Source: Streptomyces sp. NA02950 (GTDB lineage Bacteria > Actinomycetota > Actinomycetes > Streptomycetales > Streptomycetaceae). From it: 64,000 bases of DNA. Below, in pieces: positions 41,362 through 49,062 of the stretch (its first letter is position 1; each line of letters opens with the position of its first letter). Location: positions 9,392,001-9,456,000 of the forward strand of contig NZ_CP054916.1 in NCBI RefSeq assembly GCF_013364155.1, in the 5' to 3' direction. A program made the translations under genes and the position numbers. The notes under the pieces were generated by a model that saw only the letters and a program-made list of their open reading frames with translations, did no database searches and was not told the DNA's origin.

Positions 41362-41389
41362 TCCGCCGTGTTGCCCGGCGCCGTGTCGC

Positions 41390-44300
41390 TCAGCTCGTCG
41401 TGGTGTCGCACGCGACCCGCCGGATCAGCTCGTGCCAGTGCGTCCAGAGCCGGCGGACGTCGTCCACGGGCACATGGGCACGGTGAATGACGTCCACGTG
41501 TATCGCGCCGTGGACGGGGATGACGTCGAAGAAGAGATCGAACTTGGCCTCCTTCACCGGCGGCAGCACGATCTCGCCGCGTGCCCCGCCCAAGGCCACC
41601 TCGGGCACCGTGGGATTGAGGTCGAAGACCACGGAGGTCAGCTCGCGCCGGGCCGCCCAGGGATCCGTCACGGCCCCCTCGCGTTCCAGCGCCTCCAGCA
41701 TGCCGTGCAGCGGGAGGTCCGCCTGGCCCATGTCCTCGAGCAGGGCCCGGCTCGTCCGCCGGTGGTGCGGGAGGAAGACCGGCCCGGTCCTCCGGCTGCG
41801 CACCGGCACGTAGTTCACGAAGTGACCCACCCAGCCGCGTTCCCGCTCATCCTGCCGCTGGTCCACGGGGACCCCGACTACCAGATCGTCGCGGCCGGAC
41901 AGCCTGTGCAGCGCTGCGGTGAAGGCACTGAACGCCACCATGAAGGGCGTGCTGCGGAGGGCCGGGCACCGTGCGGTCAACGCGTCCCACACCCCCTGCT
42001 CCATGCGGAACGTCTGCCGTGTCGGCGGGCCGGGGCGCACGGATGCGGCCGCTTCGGCGCCGGTCGCCCACAGGGGGGCGGGGCGGCCGTTGAGGCGGCC
42101 GCGCCAGTACGCCACCAGCTCCTCGGACGCGCCTTCCTGCGTTGTGCTGGCACCGGGCTGCTGGGGCACGGCGTCCCGTACGGGATCCGCACCGTCCACT
42201 GCCTGTTCGTAGGCGGTGGCGAGATCGGCGAGGACCGTGCTCACGGACGTGCCGTCGAATACCAGATGGTGTGCGGAGAGCACCAGATCACTGCGGTCCG
42301 CACCGCGGCGCACCAGCAGGGTGCGGAACAGCGGGCCGGCCGCGAGATCGAACGGTGCGTCGGCGAACTCGCGTACCGCCGCGTCGGCCGAGGAGTCGTC
42401 CTTGGCCACCGTGCGGAGCATGTCCTGACCGGTGGAGTCGGCGACGACGAGATGCGTCCCGTCGGGTGTGAACACGGCGCGCAGCGCGGGGTGACGCCGG
42501 CGGACGGCGCGCAATGCGCGGCGGAGCGGCTCGGTCGCGACACGGCCCCGGAAGGCCAGCACCACGGTCTCGTTGTAGGCGACGTCCTCCGGACCCGACC
42601 TGCGGCACAGCTCCCACAGTTCGCGTTGGTGAGCGCAGACCGGCCAGCGGTCGGGCCCCGGTGAGTCGGGCCCCGGCGAGTCGGGCCCCGGCGAGTCGGG
42701 CCCCGACGAAAGGACGGGGACGGGTGCGGGGACGGCCCTGTGCGGCGGGAGCGCCCTGACCCCGTTGCCGACAGTGGCCCCCGGTGCCTGTCGGGACCGC
42801 CCGAGCAGAGCCAGCTGCTGCTGCATGACGTCGAGTTGTGCACGGACGAGGGAGCCGACGGAACGGCCGGCCGGCACGACGGGCGCCGACGCGCGCTGCC
42901 CATCGGCCGAAACGGAAGGCGCCGCCGCGACGGAGGACGCCGACGAGGAAGGTTCCTGGACACGGATGAGGTCGGTGCTGTCGTGCGGGGGACGGTCCGG
43001 AACCCGAGTGGGGGCGCCCGCGCTCCGGCCCTGCCCCGCGGGTCCCTGCGGTGTGGCGCGGTCGTGGCGGACCGCGGTAAGGAAGGTGCCCACCGCCCAG
43101 TGCGATTCCCGCTGCCAAGGGTAGGTGGGCGTGCCGGGCAGGAAGCGGCCCCCGGCGTAGACCACCTGCCAGTTGATGTCAGCTCCCCGTACGTACAGGT
43201 CGGGAAGCACACCGCGCGGGCCCTTGAGGTCGGCGTCCTCCGGGCACGCCGCGTGCACGACCTCTGCCGTCGCGTCGGCCTGCGCGGCGCTGGCGCGGAT
43301 CGCGCTGCCGAGGGTCGGTCGCGGACCGATCTCCAGGAAGGCGGTGAAGCCCCAGCGGACCGCTTCCTGGACCGCTTCCCGGAAGCGGACCGGGCCCGCC
43401 AGGCCACGGGCCCAGTGCGTCGCGTCCAGCCGTGTGCTGTCGAGGAGCGATCCGGTGACGGAGGAGAACAGCGGGGTGCCTCCGGGGCCGGTGGCGGCGC
43501 CGGCCCCGGAACGTTCCAGTGCGGTGGCGGCGTCGGCCATGACGGGGCTGTGGAACGCGAAGCGGCCCGGGAGCGGACGGCAGGGGTGGCCGGCCCAGTG
43601 CAGTTCACGGGTGAGTTCGGTGACGGCCGTGGCGGGACCCGACACCACGACGCTGCGCGGGGCGTTCTCCACCGCGAGCACCACCGTGCCGGAGTACTTG
43701 TCCAGGATCGGGGTGACGGCCTCCGCGGGTGCCGAGACGGCGACCATCCTTCCGTCGTCGGCGTCCTGCATCGTGGTGCCCCGGGCCAGCACCAGTGCGG
43801 CCGCGGCATCGAAGTCGAGCAGTCCGGCGGCGTGCGCTGCCGCCGTTTCGCCGGCACTGTGCCCGATGACCGCAGCGGGCGTCAGTCCGAACCGGCCCCA
43901 CAGCAGGGCCAGCCCGCTCTGTACGGTGAACAGAAGTGCCTGGGCGACATCGGTCCGTGACAGTTCCCGCTCCGCTGCGGCGTCGTCCCGCGTCAGCAGA
44001 TCGAGGACCGAGATGCCCAGCGGCCCGTCGAACGCCCGGGCGCAGCGCTGTGCGTGCTCGGTGAAGGCCGGTTCGACCAGCAGCGCCGTACCGGCCCCGG
44101 TCAGCTTCTGACCCTGCCCGGAGAAGACGAAGACGGTGTCCCGCCAGCGTGTCCCGGTGGCCCGGGACAGGGAGCGCGGAAGGGCACCGCCGGAACTGAA
44201 CGACTCCAGTTGCTCGCGCAGTTCGGCCGGGTCGGCACCGGTGAACGCGGCACGGAACGGGCGGTGTCTGCGGCCCGCCGCCGCGCTGTAGCACAGGCTG

Positions 44301-45757
44301 CCGATACGTCCCGGGTCGTCGGTCTCGGCGTCCACCGCCTGCAGATAGCGTGCGGCGAGCGCGCGCAGCGCTTCGTCGCCGACGGCCGAGAGCGGGAGCA
44401 CGAGGGGACCGGGATGCCGCTCGGGCGTCCGGTGGGGAACTGGGGCGGCCTCCTGGACGACGATGTGCGCGTTGGTGCCGCCGAAGCCGAAGGAGCTGAC
44501 GGATCCGACACGAGGGGGCCCGGACGACCACGGCTCCGTCCGCTGGGCGACCACCAGCCTGGTGCCGTCCAGCGGCAGGCCCGGATTCAGGTCGCGTGTG
44601 TGCAGCGTCGCGGGCACCTGCCCTTCGCGCAGGCACAGCAGGAGCCGGATCAGTCCCGCCATGCCGGCCGCGGCCTCGGAGTGACCCAGGTTGGACTTGA
44701 CCGAACTCACCACGCAGGGACCGGCGCCCGGGCTCCGCCGGCCGTACGTGGCGGCGAGAGCGCCGATCTCGATCGGGTCCCCCAGAGGAGTGCCCGAACC
44801 GTGTGCCTCGACGTGGCCGACCTGTTCGGGCCCGATCCCGGCGTCTGCCAGCGCCGCCCGGATCACCGCCTCCTGGGCCGGGCCGTTGGGCGCGGTCAGC
44901 CCGTTGCTCCTGCCGTCCTGGTTGACCGCCGAGCCGCGGATCACGCCGAGGACGTGGTCCCCATCGGCCTCGGCCAGCGCGAGGGGCTTGAGCACCAGCA
45001 CCCCGCAGCCGTCCGACCGTACGAATCCGTCGGCCCCGGCGCCGAACGAGCGGCACCGTCCGGTGGGCGACATCATGCCCGCCTTGGACGCCGAGACCCA
45101 CTGGTCCGGTGCGAGTACGAGGTTCACGCCGGCCGCCAGGGCCAGTCGGCAGTCACCGGCACGCAGGCTCCGCACCGCGAGGTGCACGGCCACCAGGGAG
45201 GAGGAACAGGCTGTGTCCACGGCCAGGCTCGGCCCCGCCATGCCGAAGACATAGGAGAGCCGGTTCGCGGCGATGGAACTGGCCTGCCCGGTGCTGAAGT
45301 GCGCGTCGACCGCGGGCAGGTCCCGCCCCAGGAGCCTGCCGTAGTCGCTGCCGCTGATCCCCACGAAGACACCGCCGCCCGACACCGCGGCACCGTGCCG
45401 CACGGCTCCGGCCGTCTCCAGGGCCTCGTGCGCGGTCTCCAGCAGCAGCCGCTGCTGGGGGTCGATCCGGGCCGCCTCGCGGGGCGAGATACCGAAGAAC
45501 TCCGCGTCGAAGCGGTCGATGTCCTCGATGCACCCGGCCCACTTGGTACTGATCATTCCCGGCCGGGTCGGGTCCGCCGCGTACAGGTCGGCGGTCCGCC
45601 AGCGGGACTCGGGGATCTCGATGATGGCGTCCGTCTCCGTCAGGGACAGCCGCCACAGGTCCTCGGGCGTGCGTACGCCACCCGGAAACCGACAGGCCAT
45701 GCCGATGACGGCGATGTCGTGCTCCGCCGAGCCGTCGGTACTCTTCGCTTCGCTCAT
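41390..45757 (-). CDS. KS-AT-C megasynthase lacking ACP and aminotransferase (paralogue of 21010-26994)
   Basis: 1455 residues from the ATG at 45757 (an in-frame GTG lies directly before it). KS about 12-440: Cys184 (TACSSS), HGSGTPLGDP and KSNLGHSEAA. AT about 530-830: canonical GQGQK, GHSAGE and FAFHSPVM, a malonyl-type signature. After the AT come a 150-residue Pro/Ser/Ala-rich linker, a short helix VRAQLDVMQQQLALLG shared with the paralogue, a tandem SPGPD repeat, and a C domain (HHLVFDG). The ACP and class III aminotransferase found at the same positions in the paralogue are absent, while the flanking linker helix and C domain align. It abuts the FAAL-ACP stop, so the two are co-translated. 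With no carrier of its own it must work with a separate ACP. Confidence 0.93.
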   Translation of the reverse strand: MSEAKSTDGSAEHDIAVIGMACRFPGGVRTPEDLWRLSLTETDAIIEIPESRWRTADLYAADPTRPGMISTKWAGCIEDIDRFDAEFFGISPREAARIDPQQRLLLETAHEALETAGAVRHGAAVSGGGVFVGISGSDYGRLLGRDLPAVDAHFSTGQASSIAANRLSYVFGMAGPSLAVDTACSSSLVAVHLAVRSLRAGDCRLALAAGVNLVLAPDQWVSASKAGMMSPTGRCRSFGAGADGFVRSDGCGVLVLKPLALAEADGDHVLGVIRGSAVNQDGRSNGLTAPNGPAQEAVIRAALADAGIGPEQVGHVEAHGSGTPLGDPIEIGALAATYGRRSPGAGPCVVSSVKSNLGHSEAAAGMAGLIRLLLCLREGQVPATLHTRDLNPGLPLDGTRLVVAQRTEPWSSGPPRVGSVSSFGFGGTNAHIVVQEAAPVPHRTPERHPGPLVLPLSAVGDEALRALAARYLQAVDAETDDPGRIGSLCYSAAAGRRHRPFRAAFTGADPAELREQLESFSSGGALPRSLSRATGTRWRDTVFVFSGQGQKLTGAGTALLVEPAFTEHAQRCARAFDGPLGISVLDLLTRDDAAAERELSRTDVAQALLFTVQSGLALLWGRFGLTPAAVIGHSAGETAAAHAAGLLDFDAAAALVLARGTTMQDADDGRMVAVSAPAEAVTPILDKYSGTVVLAVENAPRSVVVSGPATAVTELTRELHWAGHPCRPLPGRFAFHSPVMADAATALERSGAGAATGPGGTPLFSSVTGSLLDSTRLDATHWARGLAGPVRFREAVQEAVRWGFTAFLEIGPRPTLGSAIRASAAQADATAEVVHAACPEDADLKGPRGVLPDLYVRGADINWQVVYAGGRFLPGTPTYPWQRESHWAVGTFLTAVRHDRATPQGPAGQGRSAGAPTRVPDRPPHDSTDLIRVQEPSSSASSVAAAPSVSADGQRASAPVVPAGRSVGSLVRAQLDVMQQQLALLGRSRQAPGATVGNGVRALPPHRAVPAPVPVLSSGPDSPGPDSPGPDSPGPDRWPVCAHQRELWELCRRSGPEDVAYNETVVLAFRGRVATEPLRRALRAVRRRHPALRAVFTPDGTHLVVADSTGQDMLRTVAKDDSSADAAVREFADAPFDLAAGPLFRTLLVRRGADRSDLVLSAHHLVFDGTSVSTVLADLATAYEQAVDGADPVRDAVPQQPGASTTQEGASEELVAYWRGRLNGRPAPLWATGAEAAASVRPGPPTRQTFRMEQGVWDALTARCPALRSTPFMVAFSAFTAALHRLSGRDDLVVGVPVDQRQDERERGWVGHFVNYVPVRSRRTGPVFLPHHRRTSRALLEDMGQADLPLHGMLEALEREGAVTDPWAARRELTSVVFDLNPTVPEVALGGARGEIVLPPVKEAKFDLFFDVIPVHGAIHVDVIHRAHVPVDDVRRLWTHWHELIRRVACDTTTS
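42651..42710. repeat. Tandem 15-bp repeat (about 4 copies) inside the PKS-C gene
   Basis: About four near-perfect copies of GAGTCGGGCCCCGGC encode repeated Ser-Pro-Gly-Pro-Asp in the linker just before the C domain. This is exactly where the paralogous synthase carries its aminotransferase, so the repeat marks or has expanded at the junction of the missing domain. Confidence 0.85.
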
Positions 45758-45760
45758 CAC

Positions 45761-47083
45761 TCAGGCGTGTCCTTCCGGCTGCCCGAGTACCGCGGTGAGC
45801 CGTACCACGGTGGGATGGTTGAGGATCCATTCCACCGGCACCGGGCGGCCCACGACGGGCTCGATTGCCGCGGCCAGCTGCTGGGCGCCGACCGAGGACA
45901 GTCCGTACTCGGCGAAGGACTGGTCGTCGGCTATCCCGTCCGTGGGGACCCCGGTGATGCGGGACAGCAGCGTGCGCACCATGGGCTTGAGGAGGTGCGA
46001 CGGCAGCGCCGCCGACGAGGTGTTGGCGGAGGGTGCGACGGGGGCGGGGCGGTTCCCGCGTCCGCTGAGGACGGCCAGGGTGAGCCGGCTGAACTCGCCG
46101 TTCTCCAGCCGGCGTCGGCACTCCCGGCGCTGGATCTTGCCGCTGGTGGTCCTGGACAGGGCGCCCCTGCGCACGATCACCAGCTCGGAGACGGGCAGTT
46201 GGCAGTCGGACCACACGGCGTCCCTGACCCGCCGGGCGAAGAGGTCCGCGGTCGTCTCCTCCAATGCCGCTCCGGTGACCTCGACGACGACGGCGAGTTG
46301 TTCCTCCCCGTCGCGTTCGAGGGCGAAGGCCGCCGCCGAACCGCTGGTCAGGGAGGGGTGGCAGCTCTCGGCGACGTACTCGATGTCCTGGGGGTAGTAG
46401 TTGTGCCCCTGGAGAATGATCACGTCCTTGCGGCGGCCGGTCACGAACAGCTGCCCGTCCCGCAGGAAGCCCAGGTCGCCGGTCCGCAGGTGGACTCCCT
46501 CCGATTCCTCCCCCGCGATACGGGCCCCGAACGTCTCCCGAGTGGCCTCTGGGAGCCGCCAGTATCCCTGGGCGACGCTCGTCCCCCGCACCCAGATCTC
46601 CCCGATCTCCTCCTCGCCGCGCGGCAGGCGATCGACCGGATCGACGATGCGGACGACCGTGTCCGGGAGGGCGGGGCCACAGCTGATGAGGGCCGTGGTG
46701 TCCGTCGTCCGGTCCGCGCCCACCACCCGGCTCTCCGCCAGGGCGGCGGCCGACACCCGTACGGTGCGGGGCAGGTCGGTGACGCGCTTGGCGCTCACCA
46801 CCAGCGTGCCCTCCGCCAGACCATAGGCGGGGCTGTAGGCACGCGGATCGAACCCGGCGGCCTTGAAGGTCTCGGTGAACCGCCGCAAGGTGGCGTCGCG
46901 CACCGGTTCGGCGCCGTTGAGCGCGACCCGCCAGCTGGACAGGTCGAGCTGGTCCAGGTCGTGCGCGGCGCCGCGTACGCACAGGTCGTAGCCGAAGTCG
47001 GGGCCGCCGACGTGCGTACCACGGAAGTGGGAGACCGCCTCCAGCAGACGCCGGGGCCGCCGCAGGAACGCGCTGGGCGACAT
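45761..47083 (-). CDS. Fatty acyl-AMP ligase, C-terminal part, plus ACP domain (frameshifted second part)
   Basis: 440 codons from an ATG that overlaps the stop of the upstream part (TGATG). It starts within the FAAL catalytic domain (MSPSAFLRRPRRLLEAVS) and continues through GGPDFGYDLC, NGAEPVR, YGLAEGTL, LRTGDLGFLRDGQLFVTGR and SGKIQRRECR. The last ~80 residues are a carrier domain with EYGLSSVGAQQL, where the second Ser carries phosphopantetheine. Read together with the frame at 47083-47802, after restoring one base in a G5 run (forward strand C5, 47098-47102), it forms one continuous FAAL-ACP. FAALs activate free fatty acids as acyl-AMP and load them on an ACP as the lipopeptide starter. 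Confidence 0.85.
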   Translation of the reverse strand: MSPSAFLRRPRRLLEAVSHFRGTHVGGPDFGYDLCVRGAAHDLDQLDLSSWRVALNGAEPVRDATLRRFTETFKAAGFDPRAYSPAYGLAEGTLVVSAKRVTDLPRTVRVSAAALAESRVVGADRTTDTTALISCGPALPDTVVRIVDPVDRLPRGEEEIGEIWVRGTSVAQGYWRLPEATRETFGARIAGEESEGVHLRTGDLGFLRDGQLFVTGRRKDVIILQGHNYYPQDIEYVAESCHPSLTSGSAAAFALERDGEEQLAVVVEVTGAALEETTADLFARRVRDAVWSDCQLPVSELVIVRRGALSRTTSGKIQRRECRRRLENGEFSRLTLAVLSGRGNRPAPVAPSANTSSAALPSHLLKPMVRTLLSRITGVPTDGIADDQSFAEYGLSSVGAQQLAAAIEPVVGRPVPVEWILNHPTVVRLTAVLGQPEGHA

Positions 47084-47802
47084 CAGATAGGCGGGTACCC
47101 CCAGCCGGAGGGGGCAACGACACTGAACACCAGCCCGAAATCATGGAAGAAGGGCAGCCACGACACGATCACGCTGTCGTCCCCGAAGCCGAGCGCGGTC
47201 TTCAGCGCCGCGGCCTGCTGGGCGAAGTTGCGGTGCGAGACCATGACCCCCTTGGGATGACCGGTCGAGCCCGAGGTGAACTGGAGCAGTGCCAGGTGGT
47301 CCGGGGTGATGTCGGGAGCGGTCCACGCTTCCTCCCGGCCGTCGGTGCCGTCGTCGGTCTCGATCCAGTTCAGCTCGTGCAACTCCGGTGCGTCCGGGAA
47401 GCGTTCGAGCAGCTCGCGGTGGGCGGCCCGGGTGGTGAGGACCGTGGTGGTCCCGGCGGACTCCGCGATCGGTGCGAGGCGGGCCAATTCGGCGCGGCGG
47501 CCGGGGAACTTCACCGGGGCCCCGGCGATACCGGCGTAGAGACATCCGGTGAAAGCACGGATGAATTCGAGGTCGTGCGGATAGGCAAGAATGGCGTGCC
47601 GGTCGGTCGGACCGGATTCCTGCAGCAGTGCGGCGCGGGCCCGTGCGGCTCGGTCCAGATCCGCGCGGGTCAGGCTCTCTTCGACCTTCGTGCCGTCACG
47701 CAGATAGGCGTAGATGATTTCGTCGGGAGTTTCTTCGGCGCCCTTGCGTAGAACGTCCACCAGGCTTCCGTGAGAGAGCACGGAATCGTTGACCGAAGTC
47801 AT
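47083..47802 (-). CDS. Fatty acyl-AMP ligase, N-terminal part (ends in a frameshift)
   Basis: 239 residues with AGGAGG upstream of the ATG. It includes FAAL landmarks: LQFTSGSTGHPKGVMVSHRN (AMP-binding P-loop) and SWLPFFHDFGLVFSV. It stops a few codons after PSGWG. One extra G would continue the reading as GVPAYLMSPSAF, exactly as in intact FAALs, so a single base is missing in the G5 run. The split falls inside the active-site domain, so neither half should work alone. A sequencing error, a real inactivating mutation, or rescue by slippage or TGATG reinitiation are all possible. Confidence 0.85.
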   Translation of the reverse strand: MTSVNDSVLSHGSLVDVLRKGAEETPDEIIYAYLRDGTKVEESLTRADLDRAARARAALLQESGPTDRHAILAYPHDLEFIRAFTGCLYAGIAGAPVKFPGRRAELARLAPIAESAGTTTVLTTRAAHRELLERFPDAPELHELNWIETDDGTDGREEAWTAPDITPDHLALLQFTSGSTGHPKGVMVSHRNFAQQAAALKTALGFGDDSVIVSWLPFFHDFGLVFSVVAPSGWGYPPI

Positions 47803-48290
47803 GGGGGGAAATGCCTCCTCGTTCCTTGCGTTACAGGCCTTACGGGAAGGCGTGGGGATATCGGATATCCCCCTGTGGGAGACCGCTCACGGAAGCTTCC
47901 GTCATTTTGCGTAGATCCTCCGCTCGATCGTCGGAGGAAGTCAACAAGCAGCATTACTTGTTGCGCCGGACCGGCCACCTTGGGGCCGCCGAGGATCAAC
48001 TTTGGTGACCGGCGGCCGCATCGAAAGTAGACGGCGGCCAATGCGCGGACGTGCGCCGGCTGTGCGGGACCGGCCCCGGCGGCTCCCGGCTGACGTGCGT
48101 AACGGCGGCGATCCCTGATCATGTGTGCGCTCCGGCATCGCTATCGTCTCAGGAACAGGACGCACAGGGTCGCCGGGACGAAGCGCTCCGACCCCCCGGA
48201 ACGTCGGGGACCCGAGCCCCAGCCCCAGCGCGCGACCGCGGCGCGCGACTCCTGCGGCGGGCTGCTCCCGTCAGGCGAGAAAGGATCGTC
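47803..48290. promoter_or_regulatory. Divergent regulatory region between FAAL and LuxR-type regulator, with inverted repeats
   Basis: 488 bp, less GC-rich than coding DNA. Three dyads cluster in the 140 bp upstream of the FAAL start: a perfect 9-bp inverted repeat GGGGATATC-G-GATATCCCC (47854-47872), a palindrome GGAAGCTTCC (47891-47900), and TCCTCCG/CGGAGGA with a 9-nt loop (47916-47938). They are good operator candidates for control of the FAAL-PKS operon, possibly by the adjacent regulator. No gene is seen in the remaining stretch. Confidence 0.6.
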
Positions 48291-49052
48291 GTGGTACTTG
48301 CCCACGCTCCGCGCCCGGTCAGTATCAGTACGGTGGTCCGGCCCGTCCGGGTCGTGATCGCCGATCACCAGGAATTCGCCAGAGTCGGCATCAGATCGCT
48401 GCTGGAGCGCGGCCCCGACGTCCAGGTCGTCGGTACGGCCGGGAACTCCGCGGAAGCCCTCCAACTGGTGGAAGCGGAAGGGCCCGACGTGGTGCTGGTG
48501 GACGCCTCGCTGCCGCCGGCCGGCTGGCTGGACGTCACCCGCGGCATCCTCCGGCCCGGCGGCACGACCCGTCGCATCAGAATGATGCTCATGGCGCAGG
48601 AGCTGACCGACGACACCCTGTTATGCGCCGTGCGCGCCGGTGTCCACGGCTATGTGCTCAAGAACTCCCCGGACTGGGTTTTCTCGACCGCGATCCGGTC
48701 GGTCGCGGATGGAGAACCCTTCCTCGCCGGGTCGGCGATCCGGCGTCTGTTCTCCCGCTTCACCCTCCTGCCGAACCATGACCCGGCCACGGTGCCCGGC
48801 GAACTGGCCGACCTCAGTTCGAGGGAGCTGGAGGTGGTCCGCGGTATCGGCAACGGGTTGTCGAACCGGGAGATCGCCAGGCGGCTGGGGGTCGCCGAGA
48901 ACACGATCAAGTCGTACGCGTCCAGCATTATGACCAAACTGAACGTACGCAACCGGGTCGAGGTGGCACTGATGGCATGCCGGCTGGGGCTCGTACCCCT
49001 CTATCCAGCCCTGGTGTCGACCCAGCGCGGTGAATCGCCCCGGGTTCGGTAG
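48291..49052 (+). CDS. NarL/LuxR-family response regulator
   Basis: 253 residues from the GTG at 48291 (GAAAGGA six bases upstream); the open frame extends further 5' but lacks a ribosome site. Receiver domain: VRVVIADHQEFARVG with a phosphoacceptor Asp in DVVLVDASLPPAGW; the acidic pair is reduced to one Asp (ADH instead of ADD), and the usual P-G-x-x-G after the Asp is altered, so signalling may be atypical or phosphorylation-independent. The GerE-type HTH is intact (LSSRELEVVRGIGNGLSNREIARRLG, VAENTIKSYASSI). No partner kinase is adjacent, and it lies divergent from the FAAL operon, so it is the likely pathway regulator. An IS1380 element sits 10 bp after its stop. Confidence 0.88.
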   Translation: MVLAHAPRPVSISTVVRPVRVVIADHQEFARVGIRSLLERGPDVQVVGTAGNSAEALQLVEAEGPDVVLVDASLPPAGWLDVTRGILRPGGTTRRIRMMLMAQELTDDTLLCAVRAGVHGYVLKNSPDWVFSTAIRSVADGEPFLAGSAIRRLFSRFTLLPNHDPATVPGELADLSSRELEVVRGIGNGLSNREIARRLGVAENTIKSYASSIMTKLNVRNRVEVALMACRLGLVPLYPALVSTQRGESPRVR

Positions 49053-49062
49053 AGATCTCTAG

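Noticed and set aside
42651..42710. Short direct repeats as a CRISPR-like array
   Set aside because: The units are contiguous 15-bp copies without spacers and stay in the coding frame of the PKS-C protein.
44054..47260. A >1000-codon + strand open frame across the KS-AT and FAAL genes
   Set aside because: It crosses two genes on the other strand whose domain motifs are unmistakable; composition is that of an antisense frame.
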